Shown: positions 44,601-56,238, counted from the first letter of the stretch. The stretch is DNA of 64,000 nt from Pseudomonas tructae (GCF_004214895.1 NZ_CP035952.1:868001-932000), one strand, 5' to 3'. Translations and numbers: made by a program. The notes: generated from the letters alone by a model not told the origin.

Positions 44601-46135
44601 AGGCCCTGAAGCCTGGCGCTGATCATCAGATCGACGATATCGGCCGCTGCCTGGACCGCTTCGCTGGAGCGCCCGGACAGCAGCGCATTGGCTGCCGAGA
44701 TCGACTGGAAACCGAGGCTGGCGAAGGTGGCGGTGAGCATGGCGCGATTGAGTCCGGTGGCGCCGCCGGGTACGGACAGTGTCAGAAGTTCCAGCACTTC
44801 GCTGACCACGAAGAGGACGCCTTTGCGGAACGTGTCGAAATCCACGCTGTTATTACTGATCGCCATCAGGGAAAGATCGACGGCGATCCCGTGTCGCTGT
44901 TCCTGGGCGATGACCTGCAGCAGCGATTGCTGCCCCCAGGGGCTGTGCGAGTTTTCGACGATATCGAGCAGGGCGGTGGAGGGCTGGGTGGCGAAGGTGT
45001 CGTACAGCCATTTTGCCAAGGTAGTGAGATCGTTGCGGTCAACGTTGTCAGGCTTGAGCAGCGTCGACAGCTTCTGCTGTAGCGCCAATGGCATCCACTG
45101 ATAAAGCCAATGCAGCTCGCTGCTGCTATTTGCCTGGTGAATCTGCCCGCGTAGCGAGTCGATGGCTTCGTGGGTCGAGGCGTGAGGGCGCCAGGCGCCG
45201 CCCGGGCGCTCAGGAAAATAACTGAAGACCCCATTGTCCAGCTTCACCACGAAGAACGGCAGGGGTATCAGGTTGCCCGCCAGGGTTTGCGCCATGCGTT
45301 GGCTGGACAGTGGGTCCAACGCCTGCTTCAGCGACTGCAGCGGCAGTGCGGCCCGGGCCAGCCGGAGCAGGTGCTCGAAGACATCATCCGGTAACTTCAA
45401 GCTGAAGTAATTCCACTGCAGCGCCCCGGGGCGTTCGCAGGCAGTTTGCAGTTTGGCCAGTTGTTCGCGATTGAAGTCGTGATCCTCGGTGCTGCGGTAG
45501 GCTTCCAGTAGGGCAAACCGCAGCAGGGCAGCGTGATAGTCGGTGACCGCTTGGCCGATCACGTCGGGTAGTTTCTGCTGCAGCCAGTCTTGCAAGCGCT
45601 TGCCCAGGTCAAGGCTGCGCACCACCTCGACGAAGGTGCTGACCGGGACCAGCGTGTCGCGCCCGCCCGACGTTCGGGTATTGATGCTGCTGGCCTTGAG
45701 GAAATCCAGGCCCGAGCCACTTTGCAAGGCAATGTTGAAGCCGAAGTTGCCCTGGGCCGCCTGCCAGAGGCTGCGGGTCTGCAGGTGTTCAGTTTCCTTG
45801 TGGGGGAATTCGCGCTCAATCTGCAGCGAGTAGGTGTGCAGGTAAGTGGTCAGCGGGTCCAGCGCCAGGCCTGACGCCTGGGCCAGTTGTTGGCGCAGGT
45901 CGTCCAGCGCCTGTGTCTCGAACGCGCTGCGAAACTGGCGCAAAGCATCGCTCAAGCGCAGTCGGCATTGCGGGCCCAGGCGGGCCAATTGCAGGTACTG
46001 GTGCTGTTCCTGTTCATCCAGGCTTTGCAGGCCCTGGAGCAGATGCTCCTCGATCAGGTCCAGCGTCAGCCGGTCCGACCAGCGCTGGTGGTCGTTGGGT
46101 ACAAGCGGGTCCTGGTCGGCAGTCGAATTGGTCAT
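41603..46135 (-). CDS. Giant dermonecrotic-toxin-domain-like protein, paralogue B
   Basis: This 1510-residue paralogue of the downstream gene has the same order of parts: N-region with SLWQAAQGNFGFNIA and STFVEVVRSLDLGKRLQ, and the hydrophobic segment (about 435-510, TLSVPGGATGLNRAML). The central coiled coils, the linker DFLPAQSSRQPVARPRKRV, and the C-terminal HFLDVYEIRDAQGH and LWEAHFHYSTST follow. It is about 175 residues shorter, mostly in the middle. ATG 46135 is chosen (GGAGA eight nt upstream); ATG 46150 is possible. No signal peptide, T6SS marker or immunity gene is seen next to it. The two are 110 nt apart and may be co-transcribed. Confidence 0.75.
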   Translation of the reverse strand: MTNSTADQDPLVPNDHQRWSDRLTLDLIEEHLLQGLQSLDEQEQHQYLQLARLGPQCRLRLSDALRQFRSAFETQALDDLRQQLAQASGLALDPLTTYLHTYSLQIEREFPHKETEHLQTRSLWQAAQGNFGFNIALQSGSGLDFLKASSINTRTSGGRDTLVPVSTFVEVVRSLDLGKRLQDWLQQKLPDVIGQAVTDYHAALLRFALLEAYRSTEDHDFNREQLAKLQTACERPGALQWNYFSLKLPDDVFEHLLRLARAALPLQSLKQALDPLSSQRMAQTLAGNLIPLPFFVVKLDNGVFSYFPERPGGAWRPHASTHEAIDSLRGQIHQANSSSELHWLYQWMPLALQQKLSTLLKPDNVDRNDLTTLAKWLYDTFATQPSTALLDIVENSHSPWGQQSLLQVIAQEQRHGIAVDLSLMAISNNSVDFDTFRKGVLFVVSEVLELLTLSVPGGATGLNRAMLTATFASLGFQSISAANALLSGRSSEAVQAAADIVDLMISARLQGLGAQLSARRSRQLVAALGPSPAIKAQVARRLDPRDWSDARLLEHLLPQLPPQEIASALRLSGVPREQLDAAWSTGAELPWQLRCVMQWQQPTTGESNTATAALAIRFPGLSPAGAHEALRRHPELKQAAADSLIDPGPIATLLEFEEESRSLLALCKLDDDKAAPDRDTEALCCQLLATHPDWPGTLGIRIEENLQSPPGAGFTPASPVQYFGALGATDYLRLTRTGSLYHHQDMPAVPLLQALREHPHSPLAQGDSVAALREHLLDIALRNRELLPQLLAEPALQALSPQRLRVGPRPLPSDTTAPDTGIHIHEGTTYAMIEGAAYPIVPDAQASTPEWPVWRLADSPRSDSPAIDLYRQHWYYARLPGAAGMPRRGSRLAQLQEQNRAAATAQHAAQLQQRQNTRQQLSELNQALLATAAQMTQVTAQVNDAIEGSDAQQQAVVTLVVTYWKAIKHISAKIQLLEAFDDSQTLPQQRDMHEYRLHCLQKIMLSQDLAFTSETGEFLTNPHQGEHYRYRQQRRRILQHLEEKRPFLDRHADYLQTLAHRFPDDRTETFIAQAKEDFPATPLMREAAMILFKMDLLVIGDPLDTQAPVLFNAQAAEHLVQLHDILTTYTELDSLPDNYHLSLLDDLQRQLESQQGALKSMQDTAATLDKTHLRDIDQALGKLIQQIQQRLESMYRDLKSNALLTLDPQALDTDFLPAQSSRQPVARPRKRVIKVRQQGTTVLKVGETHTSDQGLAVVEIISPGIVSGPRVQRYANPVDGYWQLLPTDRQPARPPASLAPQVAEANRLVDQVEQQLGAARQDAQKKQNPTNIVESLERHAGALDVLAHGINSSSPNAEQRTLLERLRAAAQRLRRHGEELRIMLYKSPETLDISRLLYLMEHQQVSVHKTLARAPRGKGRNKHFLDVYEIRDAQGHRPVLWEAHFHYSTSTTAMDQFQLKGAHLKTLAQARLGSASQAQAEREGQAHVPIWRAAFSPQAARLLFSAATVG

Positions 46136-46250
46136 ACTGTGCGTCTCCATGGGGGAAAACGCAGATCAGAACGCGATGCGGATGGTGACGAGCGGTAAAT
46201 AGTTGTTGAAGCGGATTCCGACCACCACCGTCGGATTTGGTCAATTTTTG

Positions 46251-46259
46251 TGCTATATT
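46251..46259 (+). promoter_or_regulatory. Candidate extended -10 promoter for ygiQ
   Basis: TGCTATATT has the extended -10 form TGnTATATT, 43 nt before the ygiQ start. No convincing -35 is seen. The 166-nt gap is shared with the divergent toxin-like gene. Confidence 0.45.
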
Positions 46260-46301
46260 CCGCGCCCGCGATTTTTCATCGATTAGCTACCGGTCACTGA
46301 C

Positions 46302-48602
<2,301 letters not shown>

Positions 48603-48607
48603 CACTG

Positions 48608-48635
48608 AAACGCCAGCCTTCGGGCTGGCGTTTTT
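48608..48635 (+). terminator. Terminator after ygiQ
   Basis: ACGCCAGCC / GGCTGGCGT with a TTCG tetraloop and a five-T run; a classical rho-independent terminator. Confidence 0.9.
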
Positions 48636-48804
48636 GTTAGCGTCGCTGGCAAAGCCTCAAATCTGTGCAAGGCTTGCACGGCGGCCTCGCTACGGTGCGC
48701 TTTTGCTGCGACTGTGCAGGCTGCATGCAGGGAATCGCAGGCCTGGGCCCATGGCACAAGTCTTGCGCGGTTCCGCTACCGCCCAGGCTCGCAGGAGGCC
48801 CGCC

Positions 48805-51800
48805 GTGTCGATTCATGTCGCCTTGCACCATGTCACCGAGTACCGCTACGACCGTGCGGTTGAACTGGGCCCGCAAATCGTGCGCCTGCGCCCGGCTGCC
48901 CACAGCCGCACGCGGATCCTCTCCTACGGGCTGAAGGTGCAGCCGGCCGGACACTTCATCAATTGGCAGCAGGACCCGCAGGGCAATTACCTGGCGCGTC
49001 TGGTGTTCCCAGAGAAAGCCGACAGCCTGCGCGTGGAAGTCGACCTGGTCGCCGAGATGGCCGTGTTCAACCCGTTCGACTTCTTCCTCGAACCCTACGC
49101 CGAGCAGATTCCCTTCAGTTATGGCCGCGACGAACGGCATGAGCTGATGCCTTACCTGGAACAGCTGCCGTTGACGCCGAAGTTCGCCAGCTACTTGCAC
49201 CGCATCGAGCGCAAGCCGCAAGCCAGCGTTGACTTCCTGGTTGCCCTCAACCAGCGCCTGAGCGAAGACGTCAGTTACCTGATCCGTCTCGAACCTGGCG
49301 TGCAAACCCCGGAACAGACCCTGGAACTGGGCTCGGGCTCCTGCCGCGACTCGGCCTGGCTGCTGGTACAACTGTTGCGTCATTTGGGCCTGGCGGCGCG
49401 GTTTGTCTCCGGCTATCTGATCCAGTTGGCTACCGACATCAAGGCGCTGGACGGCCCGTCCGGTACCGAAGAGGACTTCACCGACCTGCATGCCTGGTGC
49501 GAGGTGTACCTGCCTGGGGCCGGCTGGATTGGCCTGGATGCCACCTCTGGTCTGTTTGCCGGTGAAGGTCATATCCCTTTGGCGTGTAGCCCTGACCCGA
49601 CGTCGGCGTCGCCCATCAGCGGTCTGGTCGAGCCCTGCGCAAGCACCCTGCAACATGAAATGCGGGTCGAGCGTGTGTGGGAGTCGCCACGGGTGACACT
49701 GCCCTACAGTGATGAGCAGTGGCAGGCCATCGTCGCCCTCGGGCGCCAGGTCGATCGCGACCTGAACGCTGCGGATGTACGCCTGACCATGGGCGGCGAG
49801 CCGACCTTCGTGGCCATCGACGACCCAGAGGGCGCCGAATGGAACACCGCCGCCTTGGGGGCGAACAAGCGGCGTCTGGCGGGTGAACTGTTCCAGCGTC
49901 TGTATAAACATTACGCGCCCCAAGGCCTGGTGCACTTCGGCCAGGGCAAGTGGTACCCGGGCGAGCAGTTGCCGCGCTGGTCGCTCAACTGCTTCTGGCG
50001 GCGCGACGCAGTACCGCTGTGGAGCAATCCGGCGTTGCTGGCCGATGAACGGGAGGACCTTGGCGCCGACAGCGATATGGCCGGGCGCTTCCTGGCCAGT
50101 GTCGCCGAACGGCTGAAGCTGGCGCCGCGCTATGTCTTCGCCGCTTATGAAGACGCGCTGTATTACCTGTGGCGCGAGGGCGGCCTGCCGTCCAATGTGC
50201 GCCCCGACGATGCGCGCCTGAACGATGAGATGGAGCGTGCAAGGCTGCGCAAGGTATTCAGCCAGGGCCTGGACAAGGTCATTGGCCAGGTGCTGCCGCT
50301 GGCCCGCAGCGCCGATGAACAACGCTGGCAGAGTGGGCGCTGGTACCTGCGTGACGAGCATTGCCGCCTGGCGCCCGGCGACTCGCCGCTGGGCTATCGC
50401 TTGCCGCTGGCGGCGCAGCCCTGGGTCAAGGCCGCTGAATACCCCTATGTGCATCCTGCCGATCCCAATCAGGCACTCGGCGACTTGCCTGGCCGTGATG
50501 AGTTGCTCAACGCCAGTGCCGGGCATGCGGTCGATGAGCAGGAACGTGCGGCCCCCGTGATCGATGCCTCGGCGCACTGGCTGACCCGTACTGCACTGTG
50601 CGCCGAGCCACGCGAGGGCCGCTTGTACCTGTTCATGCCGCCGTTGTCGCGGCTGCAAGACTACCTTGAACTGGTCGCGGTGATCGAGGCGACTGCGGCC
50701 GAGCTGCATTGCCCGGTTATCCTCGAAGGTTATGAGCCGCCGTCCGACCCGCGTTTGGCCAATTTCAAGGTCACTCCCGACCCGGGCGTCATCGAGGTCA
50801 ACGTGCAGCCTTCGGCCAGTTGGGATGAACTGGTGGAACGCACCGAATTTCTTTACGAACAGGCGCGCCTGACGCGCTTGAGCTGCGAAAAGTTCATGAT
50901 CGACGGCCGTCACACCGGCACCGGCGGTGGCAATCATTTTGTCCTCGGCGGTGCGATGCCGGCCGACTCACCCTTTCTGCGCCGCCCGGACCTGCTGCGC
51001 AGCCTGATCAGCTACTGGCATAACCACCCATCGTTGTCTTACCTGTTTTCCGGCCTGTTCATCGGCCCGACGTCCCAGGCGCCACGGGTGGATGAAGCAC
51101 GTAACGACGCGCTCTATGAACTGGAGATCGCCTTCGCCCAGATGCCCGCACCTGACGAGGAGTGCCCGCCGTGGCTGGTCGACCGGCTGCTGCGCAACCT
51201 GCTGATCGACGTCACCGGCAATACCCACCGCGCCGAGTTCTGCATCGACAAGCTGTACTCACCCGACGGTCCGGCCGGACGCCTGGGGTTGCTGGAGTTG
51301 CGCGCCTTCGAGATGCCGCCCCATGCGCGCATGAGCCTGGTCCAGCAACTGCTGCTGCGCGCCCTGGTTGCGCGGTTCTGGCGTGAGCCCTATGCACCCA
51401 AGCGCCTGACCCGCTGGGGCACCGAGCTGCACGACCGTTTCATGCTGCCGCACTTTATCGAGCAGGACTTTGCCGATGTGCTGATCGAACTCAAGGCCGC
51501 AGGCTACCCGTTGCGCGCCGAGTGGTTTGCCGCACACCTGGAGTTTCGCTTTCCCAAGGTCGGTGACTATGCCGTCAATGGTATCGAGCTGGAGCTGCGC
51601 CAGGCCCTGGAACCCTGGCATGTCCTGGGCGAGGAGGGCAGTGGCGGTGCCAGCGTGCGCTATGTCGATTCGTCGCTGGAGCGCCTGCAGGTCAAGGTCA
51701 GCGGTCTGCCGCCGGAACGCTACCAACTGACCTGCAATGGTCGGGCGCTTCCCTTGCAACCCACCGGTCGGGTCGGTGAGTTCGTCGCCGCCGTGCGCTA

Positions 51801-52089
51801 TCGCGCCTGGCAGCCAGCCAATTGCTTGCAGCCGACCATCGCGGTGCAGGCGCCGTTGGTGTTCGACCTGCTCGACACCTGGATGGGCCGTTCGCTGGGC
51901 GGTTGCCAGTACCATGTGGCGCATCCGGGTGGGCGCAATTACGAGACTCTGCCGGTTAATGCCAATGAGGCCCAGAGCCGGCGACAGGCGCGCTTCTTCC
52001 GCCTCGGGCACAGCCCGGGTGTGCTACAGATTCCAGTGCCGCAGGTGAATCCGGAACTGCCCTTTACCCTGGATTTGCGTCGCGACTGA
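48805..52089 (+). CDS. Transglutaminase-like protein with DUF2126
   Basis: This 1094-residue protein has an N-terminal bacterial transglutaminase-like region (HHVTEYRYDRAVELGPQIVR) and a transglutaminase core with the catalytic Cys near residue 180 (GSGSCRDSAWLLVQLLRHLG). His (DLHAWCEVY) and Asp (GLDATSG) complete the triad. The large C-terminal DUF2126 region starts near residue 330 (RLTMGGEPTFVAIDD). GTG 48805 is the start, with AGGAGG seven nt upstream; a longer frame to 48508 overlaps ygiQ. It heads a cluster with the fused ATP-grasp/alpha-E gene and a second transglutaminase. Comparative genomics in the literature proposed such clusters as peptide-ligating or -modifying systems; the substrate is unknown. 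Confidence 0.88.
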   Translation: MSIHVALHHVTEYRYDRAVELGPQIVRLRPAAHSRTRILSYGLKVQPAGHFINWQQDPQGNYLARLVFPEKADSLRVEVDLVAEMAVFNPFDFFLEPYAEQIPFSYGRDERHELMPYLEQLPLTPKFASYLHRIERKPQASVDFLVALNQRLSEDVSYLIRLEPGVQTPEQTLELGSGSCRDSAWLLVQLLRHLGLAARFVSGYLIQLATDIKALDGPSGTEEDFTDLHAWCEVYLPGAGWIGLDATSGLFAGEGHIPLACSPDPTSASPISGLVEPCASTLQHEMRVERVWESPRVTLPYSDEQWQAIVALGRQVDRDLNAADVRLTMGGEPTFVAIDDPEGAEWNTAALGANKRRLAGELFQRLYKHYAPQGLVHFGQGKWYPGEQLPRWSLNCFWRRDAVPLWSNPALLADEREDLGADSDMAGRFLASVAERLKLAPRYVFAAYEDALYYLWREGGLPSNVRPDDARLNDEMERARLRKVFSQGLDKVIGQVLPLARSADEQRWQSGRWYLRDEHCRLAPGDSPLGYRLPLAAQPWVKAAEYPYVHPADPNQALGDLPGRDELLNASAGHAVDEQERAAPVIDASAHWLTRTALCAEPREGRLYLFMPPLSRLQDYLELVAVIEATAAELHCPVILEGYEPPSDPRLANFKVTPDPGVIEVNVQPSASWDELVERTEFLYEQARLTRLSCEKFMIDGRHTGTGGGNHFVLGGAMPADSPFLRRPDLLRSLISYWHNHPSLSYLFSGLFIGPTSQAPRVDEARNDALYELEIAFAQMPAPDEECPPWLVDRLLRNLLIDVTGNTHRAEFCIDKLYSPDGPAGRLGLLELRAFEMPPHARMSLVQQLLLRALVARFWREPYAPKRLTRWGTELHDRFMLPHFIEQDFADVLIELKAAGYPLRAEWFAAHLEFRFPKVGDYAVNGIELELRQALEPWHVLGEEGSGGASVRYVDSSLERLQVKVSGLPPERYQLTCNGRALPLQPTGRVGEFVAAVRYRAWQPANCLQPTIAVQAPLVFDLLDTWMGRSLGGCQYHVAHPGGRNYETLPVNANEAQSRRQARFFRLGHSPGVLQIPVPQVNPELPFTLDLRRD

Positions 52090-52128
52090 GCGCTACTCTG
52101 AACTGACCTGTGGCCTTCGAGCATTGCC

Positions 52129-54615
52129 ATGCCTGCCCTGTTTGATGCTTACCCGCTCAGTGCGGGGACCTATCACGAGATGCTCGCAGGCCAGGGGGCT
52201 GTGCGCGAGCACTGGCAACCGTTGTGCGCCTACCTGCAGCGCAGCGGGGCGGCGCAATTGGCCCAGCGCCAGGCTTCGTTGACCCGCCAGTTGCGCGAGA
52301 ACGGTGTGACTTACAACATCTACGCCGACCCCAAGGGCGCCGACCGGCCCTGGGAGCTGGACCTGTTGCCCCATGTGCTGCCCGCTGCGCAATGGCAGCA
52401 ACTGGCGGCCGGGGTTGCACAGCGCGCGCGCCTGCTCAATGCGCTGCTGGCCGACATCTACGGGCCGCAGCAACTGATCAGTGAGGGCCTGCTGCCGGCC
52501 GAGCTGGTCTATGGCCATAACAATTTCCTTTGGCCCTGCCAGGGTATTGCCCCGCCCGAAGGGACCTACCTGCATGTCTACGCAGTGGATCTTGCCCGCG
52601 CGCCAGACGGCCGCTGGTGGGTCACAGCCGATCGCACCCAGGCACCGTCGGGCGCCGGCTACGCGCTGGAGAACCGCACCATCGTCTCGCGGGCTCTGCC
52701 TGAGTTGTACCGTGATCTGCAGGTGCAGCACCTGACCGGTTTCTTCCGCACCTTGCAGCAAACCCTGGCGCGTCTGGCGCCCAGCGACAAAGACGCACCG
52801 CTGGTGGTGTTGCTGACCCCAGGGCGTTTCAACGAAAGCTATTTCGAACACCTGTACCTAGCCCGACAGCTGGGTTATCCATTGGTCGAGGGCAGCGACC
52901 TGACCGTGCGCGATGCCACCGTCTACCTCAAGACTTTGAGCGGCCTGCGCCGGGTACACGCGATCATGCGTCGTCTGGATGATGATTTCTGCGACCCGCT
53001 GGAGCTGCGCACGGACTCGGCCCTGGGTGTGCCCGGCCTGCTCGATGCCGTACGCCAGGGCCGGGTCCTGGTGGCCAACGCGCTGGGCAGTGGGGTGCTG
53101 GAGTCGCCGGGCCTGCTGGGCTTTTTACCGGCGATCAACCAGCGCTTGTTCGCTGAAGAATTGAGCCTGCCGTCCATCGCCACCTGGTGGTGCGGTGAGC
53201 CACCGGTGATGGCCCGGGCGCTGGAGCAGTTGCCCAAATTGCTGATCAAGCCGGCATTCCCCTCGCAGAGTTTCAGCCCGGTATTGGGCCGTGATCTCGA
53301 CCCGGCCCAGCGTCAGGCGTTGGCTGCGCGTATACAGGCGCGACCCTATGCCTACGTGGCCCAGGAACTGGCGCAGCTATCCCTGGCACCGGTATGGCAG
53401 GCCGAGCACGGCCAGTTGCAGGCGCGCCCCATCGGTATGCGGGTGTATGCCGTGGCGTCGGCTGAGGGCTATCGTATCTTGCCCGGTGGCTTGACCCGGG
53501 TCGCGGCCCAGGCCGATGCCGAAGTGGTGTCGATGCAGTGCGGTGGAGCCAGCAAGGACACCTGGGTGCTCGGTGAAACAGCGGCACAGGGCGAGCAATG
53601 GCGGGCCCAGCGCAGCATCGGCGTGGCCGATCTGATTCGCCAGGACCCATACCTGCCATCGCGGGTGGTGGAGAACCTGTTCTGGTTCGGACGCTACTGC
53701 GAGCGTTGCGACACCAGTGCGAGGCTGCTGCGGATCATCCTCACCCGCTACCTTGATGGCGATGACCCGCTGGCCTTGCAGGCCGCGGTGGAGTTGGCCG
53801 ATGAACTGTCGCTGCTGCCGGAGGAAGGCGACTTGCCCGAGCGCCTGCAGGTAGCACTGGACGATGCCGACTGGGCCTTCAGCCTGCGCGCCAATCTGCA
53901 GCGCCTGCAGTGGGCGGCTTCGCAAGTGCGCGGCAAGCTCTCGCGGGAAAACTGGCAGGCGTTGCTTGAGCTGCAACGCGAAGCGCAGAGCCTGGAAGAC
54001 GCCGAAGCGGATTTTGGCGAGCGGGTGGATTTTCTCAACCGCCTGGTGATGTCGCTGGCGGCGCTGTCCGGTTTTGCCCTGGACGACATGACCCGCGACG
54101 AGGGTTGGCGCTTCTTGATGATTGGCCGGCGCATCGAGCGTCTGCAGTCACTGTGCAGCAGCCTGGCGGCGTTTCTGCGCGGGCCGGCGGTGTACGACCA
54201 GGCGGGGCTCGAGTGGTTGCTGGAACTGGGCAACAGCAGTATCACCTACCGTTCGCGCTACCTGGCCGTCGCGCAATTGATCCCGGTGCTCGACCTGCTC
54301 TTGCTCGACGAACAGAATCCCCATGCCGTGCTGTTCCAGCTCAAGTTGCTGGTGCGTGCCAACCAGCGTTTGAGCGAGGAGTTCGACAGCCCTCGCGATC
54401 CGGCCCTGGCCCTGCTGGCCGAGCAGTTGCGTCTGTTCGACTTGCGCAGCCTGGAAGACCCTTTGTTCGGCAGCGCCAGTGTCCAGGCCGTGCTGTCCGG
54501 GCTTGCCGACCTGCTGCAAGCGGTCGCCCTGGCCAGTGGCGAGCTTTCCGAGCGGCTGGTGCTGCGCCATTTCGCTCACGTCGATGATGTCAGCCAACAG
54601 ACGGTATCGCTGTGA
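52129..54615 (+). CDS. Circularly permuted ATP-grasp fused to alpha-E (DUF403) domain
   Basis: This 828-residue fusion has an N-terminal circularly permuted ATP-grasp ligase (about 1-490; YADPKGADRPWELDLLPHVL, LVYGHNNFLWPCQGI, TPGRFNESYFEHLYLARQLG). The C-terminal alpha-E domain (about 505-825) starts near DPYLPSRVVENLFWFGRYCERCD and is all helical. In many bacteria these are two separate genes. The pair is predicted to form amide or peptide bonds with ATP, with the transglutaminases acting as peptidases or transferases. It is 39 nt after the DUF2126 gene and overlaps the next gene by one nt. Confidence 0.88.
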   Translation: MPALFDAYPLSAGTYHEMLAGQGAVREHWQPLCAYLQRSGAAQLAQRQASLTRQLRENGVTYNIYADPKGADRPWELDLLPHVLPAAQWQQLAAGVAQRARLLNALLADIYGPQQLISEGLLPAELVYGHNNFLWPCQGIAPPEGTYLHVYAVDLARAPDGRWWVTADRTQAPSGAGYALENRTIVSRALPELYRDLQVQHLTGFFRTLQQTLARLAPSDKDAPLVVLLTPGRFNESYFEHLYLARQLGYPLVEGSDLTVRDATVYLKTLSGLRRVHAIMRRLDDDFCDPLELRTDSALGVPGLLDAVRQGRVLVANALGSGVLESPGLLGFLPAINQRLFAEELSLPSIATWWCGEPPVMARALEQLPKLLIKPAFPSQSFSPVLGRDLDPAQRQALAARIQARPYAYVAQELAQLSLAPVWQAEHGQLQARPIGMRVYAVASAEGYRILPGGLTRVAAQADAEVVSMQCGGASKDTWVLGETAAQGEQWRAQRSIGVADLIRQDPYLPSRVVENLFWFGRYCERCDTSARLLRIILTRYLDGDDPLALQAAVELADELSLLPEEGDLPERLQVALDDADWAFSLRANLQRLQWAASQVRGKLSRENWQALLELQREAQSLEDAEADFGERVDFLNRLVMSLAALSGFALDDMTRDEGWRFLMIGRRIERLQSLCSSLAAFLRGPAVYDQAGLEWLLELGNSSITYRSRYLAVAQLIPVLDLLLLDEQNPHAVLFQLKLLVRANQRLSEEFDSPRDPALALLAEQLRLFDLRSLEDPLFGSASVQAVLSGLADLLQAVALASGELSERLVLRHFAHVDDVSQQTVSL

Positions 54616-55529
54616 TGAGTGCCCGTTACCAGATCATTCACGACACCCATTACCGCTACGACAGCCCGGTTTCCCTGGCCCAGCAGTTGGCGCACCTGTG
54701 GCCACGGCCCTGCGCGTGGCAACGCTGCGAGGCCCAGGACCTGCAGGTCAGTCCCGCGCCCAGCCAGCGTCGTGACGAGTGGGATGTGTTTGGCAACCCG
54801 CTGACCCGCCTGGCCTTCGAACGCCCGCATGAACAGTTGCGAGTGGTGGCGCGCTTGCAGGTCGACGTACTGCAGCGGGCCGTGCCGGACTTTACCGCCT
54901 CGCCCGCCTGGGAGCGGGTGCGCGATGCCTTGACCTATGGTGGTCAGCCGCTGACGAGCGAGCACCTGCAAGCATGCCGTTTTCGATTCGAGTCGCCGTA
55001 TGTGCGGCTCAAGCAGCGCTTCGTGGCGTTCAGCGACGCCTGTTTCGAACCCGGACGGCCACTGCTCGAAGGCGTGCAGGGGTTGATGGAGAAAATCTTC
55101 GGCGAATTCACCTTCGACGCTGATGCGACTCAGGTCGCCACGCCGCTGGTGGAGGTGCTGGAGCGCCGCCGTGGCGTGTGCCAGGACTTCGCCCACCTGA
55201 TGCTCGCCTGCCTGCGTTCGCGTGGCCTGGCGGCGCGCTATGTCAGTGGTTACCTGTTGACCCGGCCACCACCCGGCCAGCCGCGGTTGATCGGCGCCGA
55301 TGCCTCGCATGCCTGGGTATCGGTGTTCTGCCCGGGGCAGGGCTGGATCGACTTTGACCCCACCAACAACCTGCGCCCGGCGCTGGAACACATTACCCTG
55401 GCCTGGGGCCGGGACTTTTGCGATGTGTCGCCATTGCGCGGGGTGATCCTCGGTGGCGGCAGCCATGACCCGCAGGTGCAGGTCACCGTGACGCCGCTGG
55501 ATGAGGCTGCTACCACACCGCTCTTGTAG
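54615..55529 (+). CDS. Transglutaminase-like cysteine peptidase family protein
   Basis: This 304-residue protein has an N-terminal transglutaminase-associated region (IIHDTHYRYDSPVSLAQQL) and a core with Cys in RRGVCQDFAHLMLACLRSRG (about residue 190), His in DASHAWVSVF and Asp in IDFDPTNN. These form the catalytic triad. ATG 54615 overlaps the ATP-grasp stop. Its last codon and stop lie at the very start of a REP element. It is the third member of the transglutaminase/ATP-grasp cluster. Confidence 0.88.
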   Translation: MSARYQIIHDTHYRYDSPVSLAQQLAHLWPRPCAWQRCEAQDLQVSPAPSQRRDEWDVFGNPLTRLAFERPHEQLRVVARLQVDVLQRAVPDFTASPAWERVRDALTYGGQPLTSEHLQACRFRFESPYVRLKQRFVAFSDACFEPGRPLLEGVQGLMEKIFGEFTFDADATQVATPLVEVLERRRGVCQDFAHLMLACLRSRGLAARYVSGYLLTRPPPGQPRLIGADASHAWVSVFCPGQGWIDFDPTNNLRPALEHITLAWGRDFCDVSPLRGVILGGGSHDPQVQVTVTPLDEAATTPLL

Positions 55530-55631
55530 GAGCGGCTTGCCCCGCGATGAGGCCGATACAGCCAGTACATCAAGGGTTGCCTGGATTGCGAGCGCTGCGC
55601 GCTCGATCGCGGGGCGAGGCCCGCTCCCACA
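55524..55631. repeat. Divergent REP pair
   Basis: TTGTAGGAGCGGCTTGCCCCGCG (55524-55546) faces CGCGGGGCGAGGCCCGCTCCCACA (55608-55631), with about 61 nt between. The left copy has lost a few bases of the core. It separates convergent genes. Confidence 0.8.
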
Positions 55632-55650
55632 GGATCTGCGCAGTTGCAGG

Positions 55651-56238
55651 TCAGTCAGGCTGCTTGTCGACCCACTTGGGCAGTACCGGGGCCTCGAAGC
55701 TGTCCATGGCGTCGAGCAGCTGGGCGGGCGAATCGGCCAGCTGTAGCATGGCGCGGTGTTGCGGGCGCACGAAGCCTTCTGCCACCACATGGTCGAGAAA
55801 GCTGCCCAGCTTGCTGTAGAAGCCGTTGACATCGAGCAGGCCCAGCGGCTTTGCGTGGTAGCCCAGTTGCCCCCAGGTCCAGACTTCGAACAGCTCTTCC
55901 AGGGTCCCCAGGCCACCCGGGAGGGCGACGAAGGCGTCACTCAGTTCAGCCATGCGCGCCTTGCGCGCGTGCATGCCGTCGACCACTTCCAGGCGGGTCA
56001 GGCCGGTGTGGCCGATTTCGGCATTCTTCAGGGCTTCAGGAATGATACCGATCACTTCGCCACCGGCAGCCATGGCCGCATCGGCAACGATACCCATCAG
56101 GCCCACGGCGCCACCGCCATAGACCAGGGTCAGGCCGCGCTCGGCGATGCTCCGGCCAAGGTGGATGGCCGCTTCGCGATAGGCCGGGTTGACGCCGCTG
56201 CTGGCGCCACAGAACACACAAATGGAACGTACGGGCAT
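55651..56238 (-). CDS. LOG family protein (cytokinin riboside 5'-monophosphate phosphoribohydrolase type)
   Basis: This 195-residue Rossmann-like protein has the LOG motif [20 protein letters not shown] (about residue 107) and GGGAVGLMG near residue 43. LOG enzymes hydrolyse the N-glycosidic bond of cytokinin nucleotides or nucleoside monophosphates such as AMP. In Pseudomonas the cellular role is not established. ATG 56238 ([15 protein letters not shown]) has GGAGAGAAGCA just upstream; a longer start at 56265 is not needed. Confidence 0.9.
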   Translation of the reverse strand: MPVRSICVFCGASSGVNPAYREAAIHLGRSIAERGLTLVYGGGAVGLMGIVADAAMAAGGEVIGIIPEALKNAEIGHTGLTRLEVVDGMHARKARMAELSDAFVALPGGLGTLEELFEVWTWGQLGYHAKPLGLLDVNGFYSKLGSFLDHVVAEGFVRPQHRAMLQLADSPAQLLDAMDSFEAPVLPKWVDKQPD

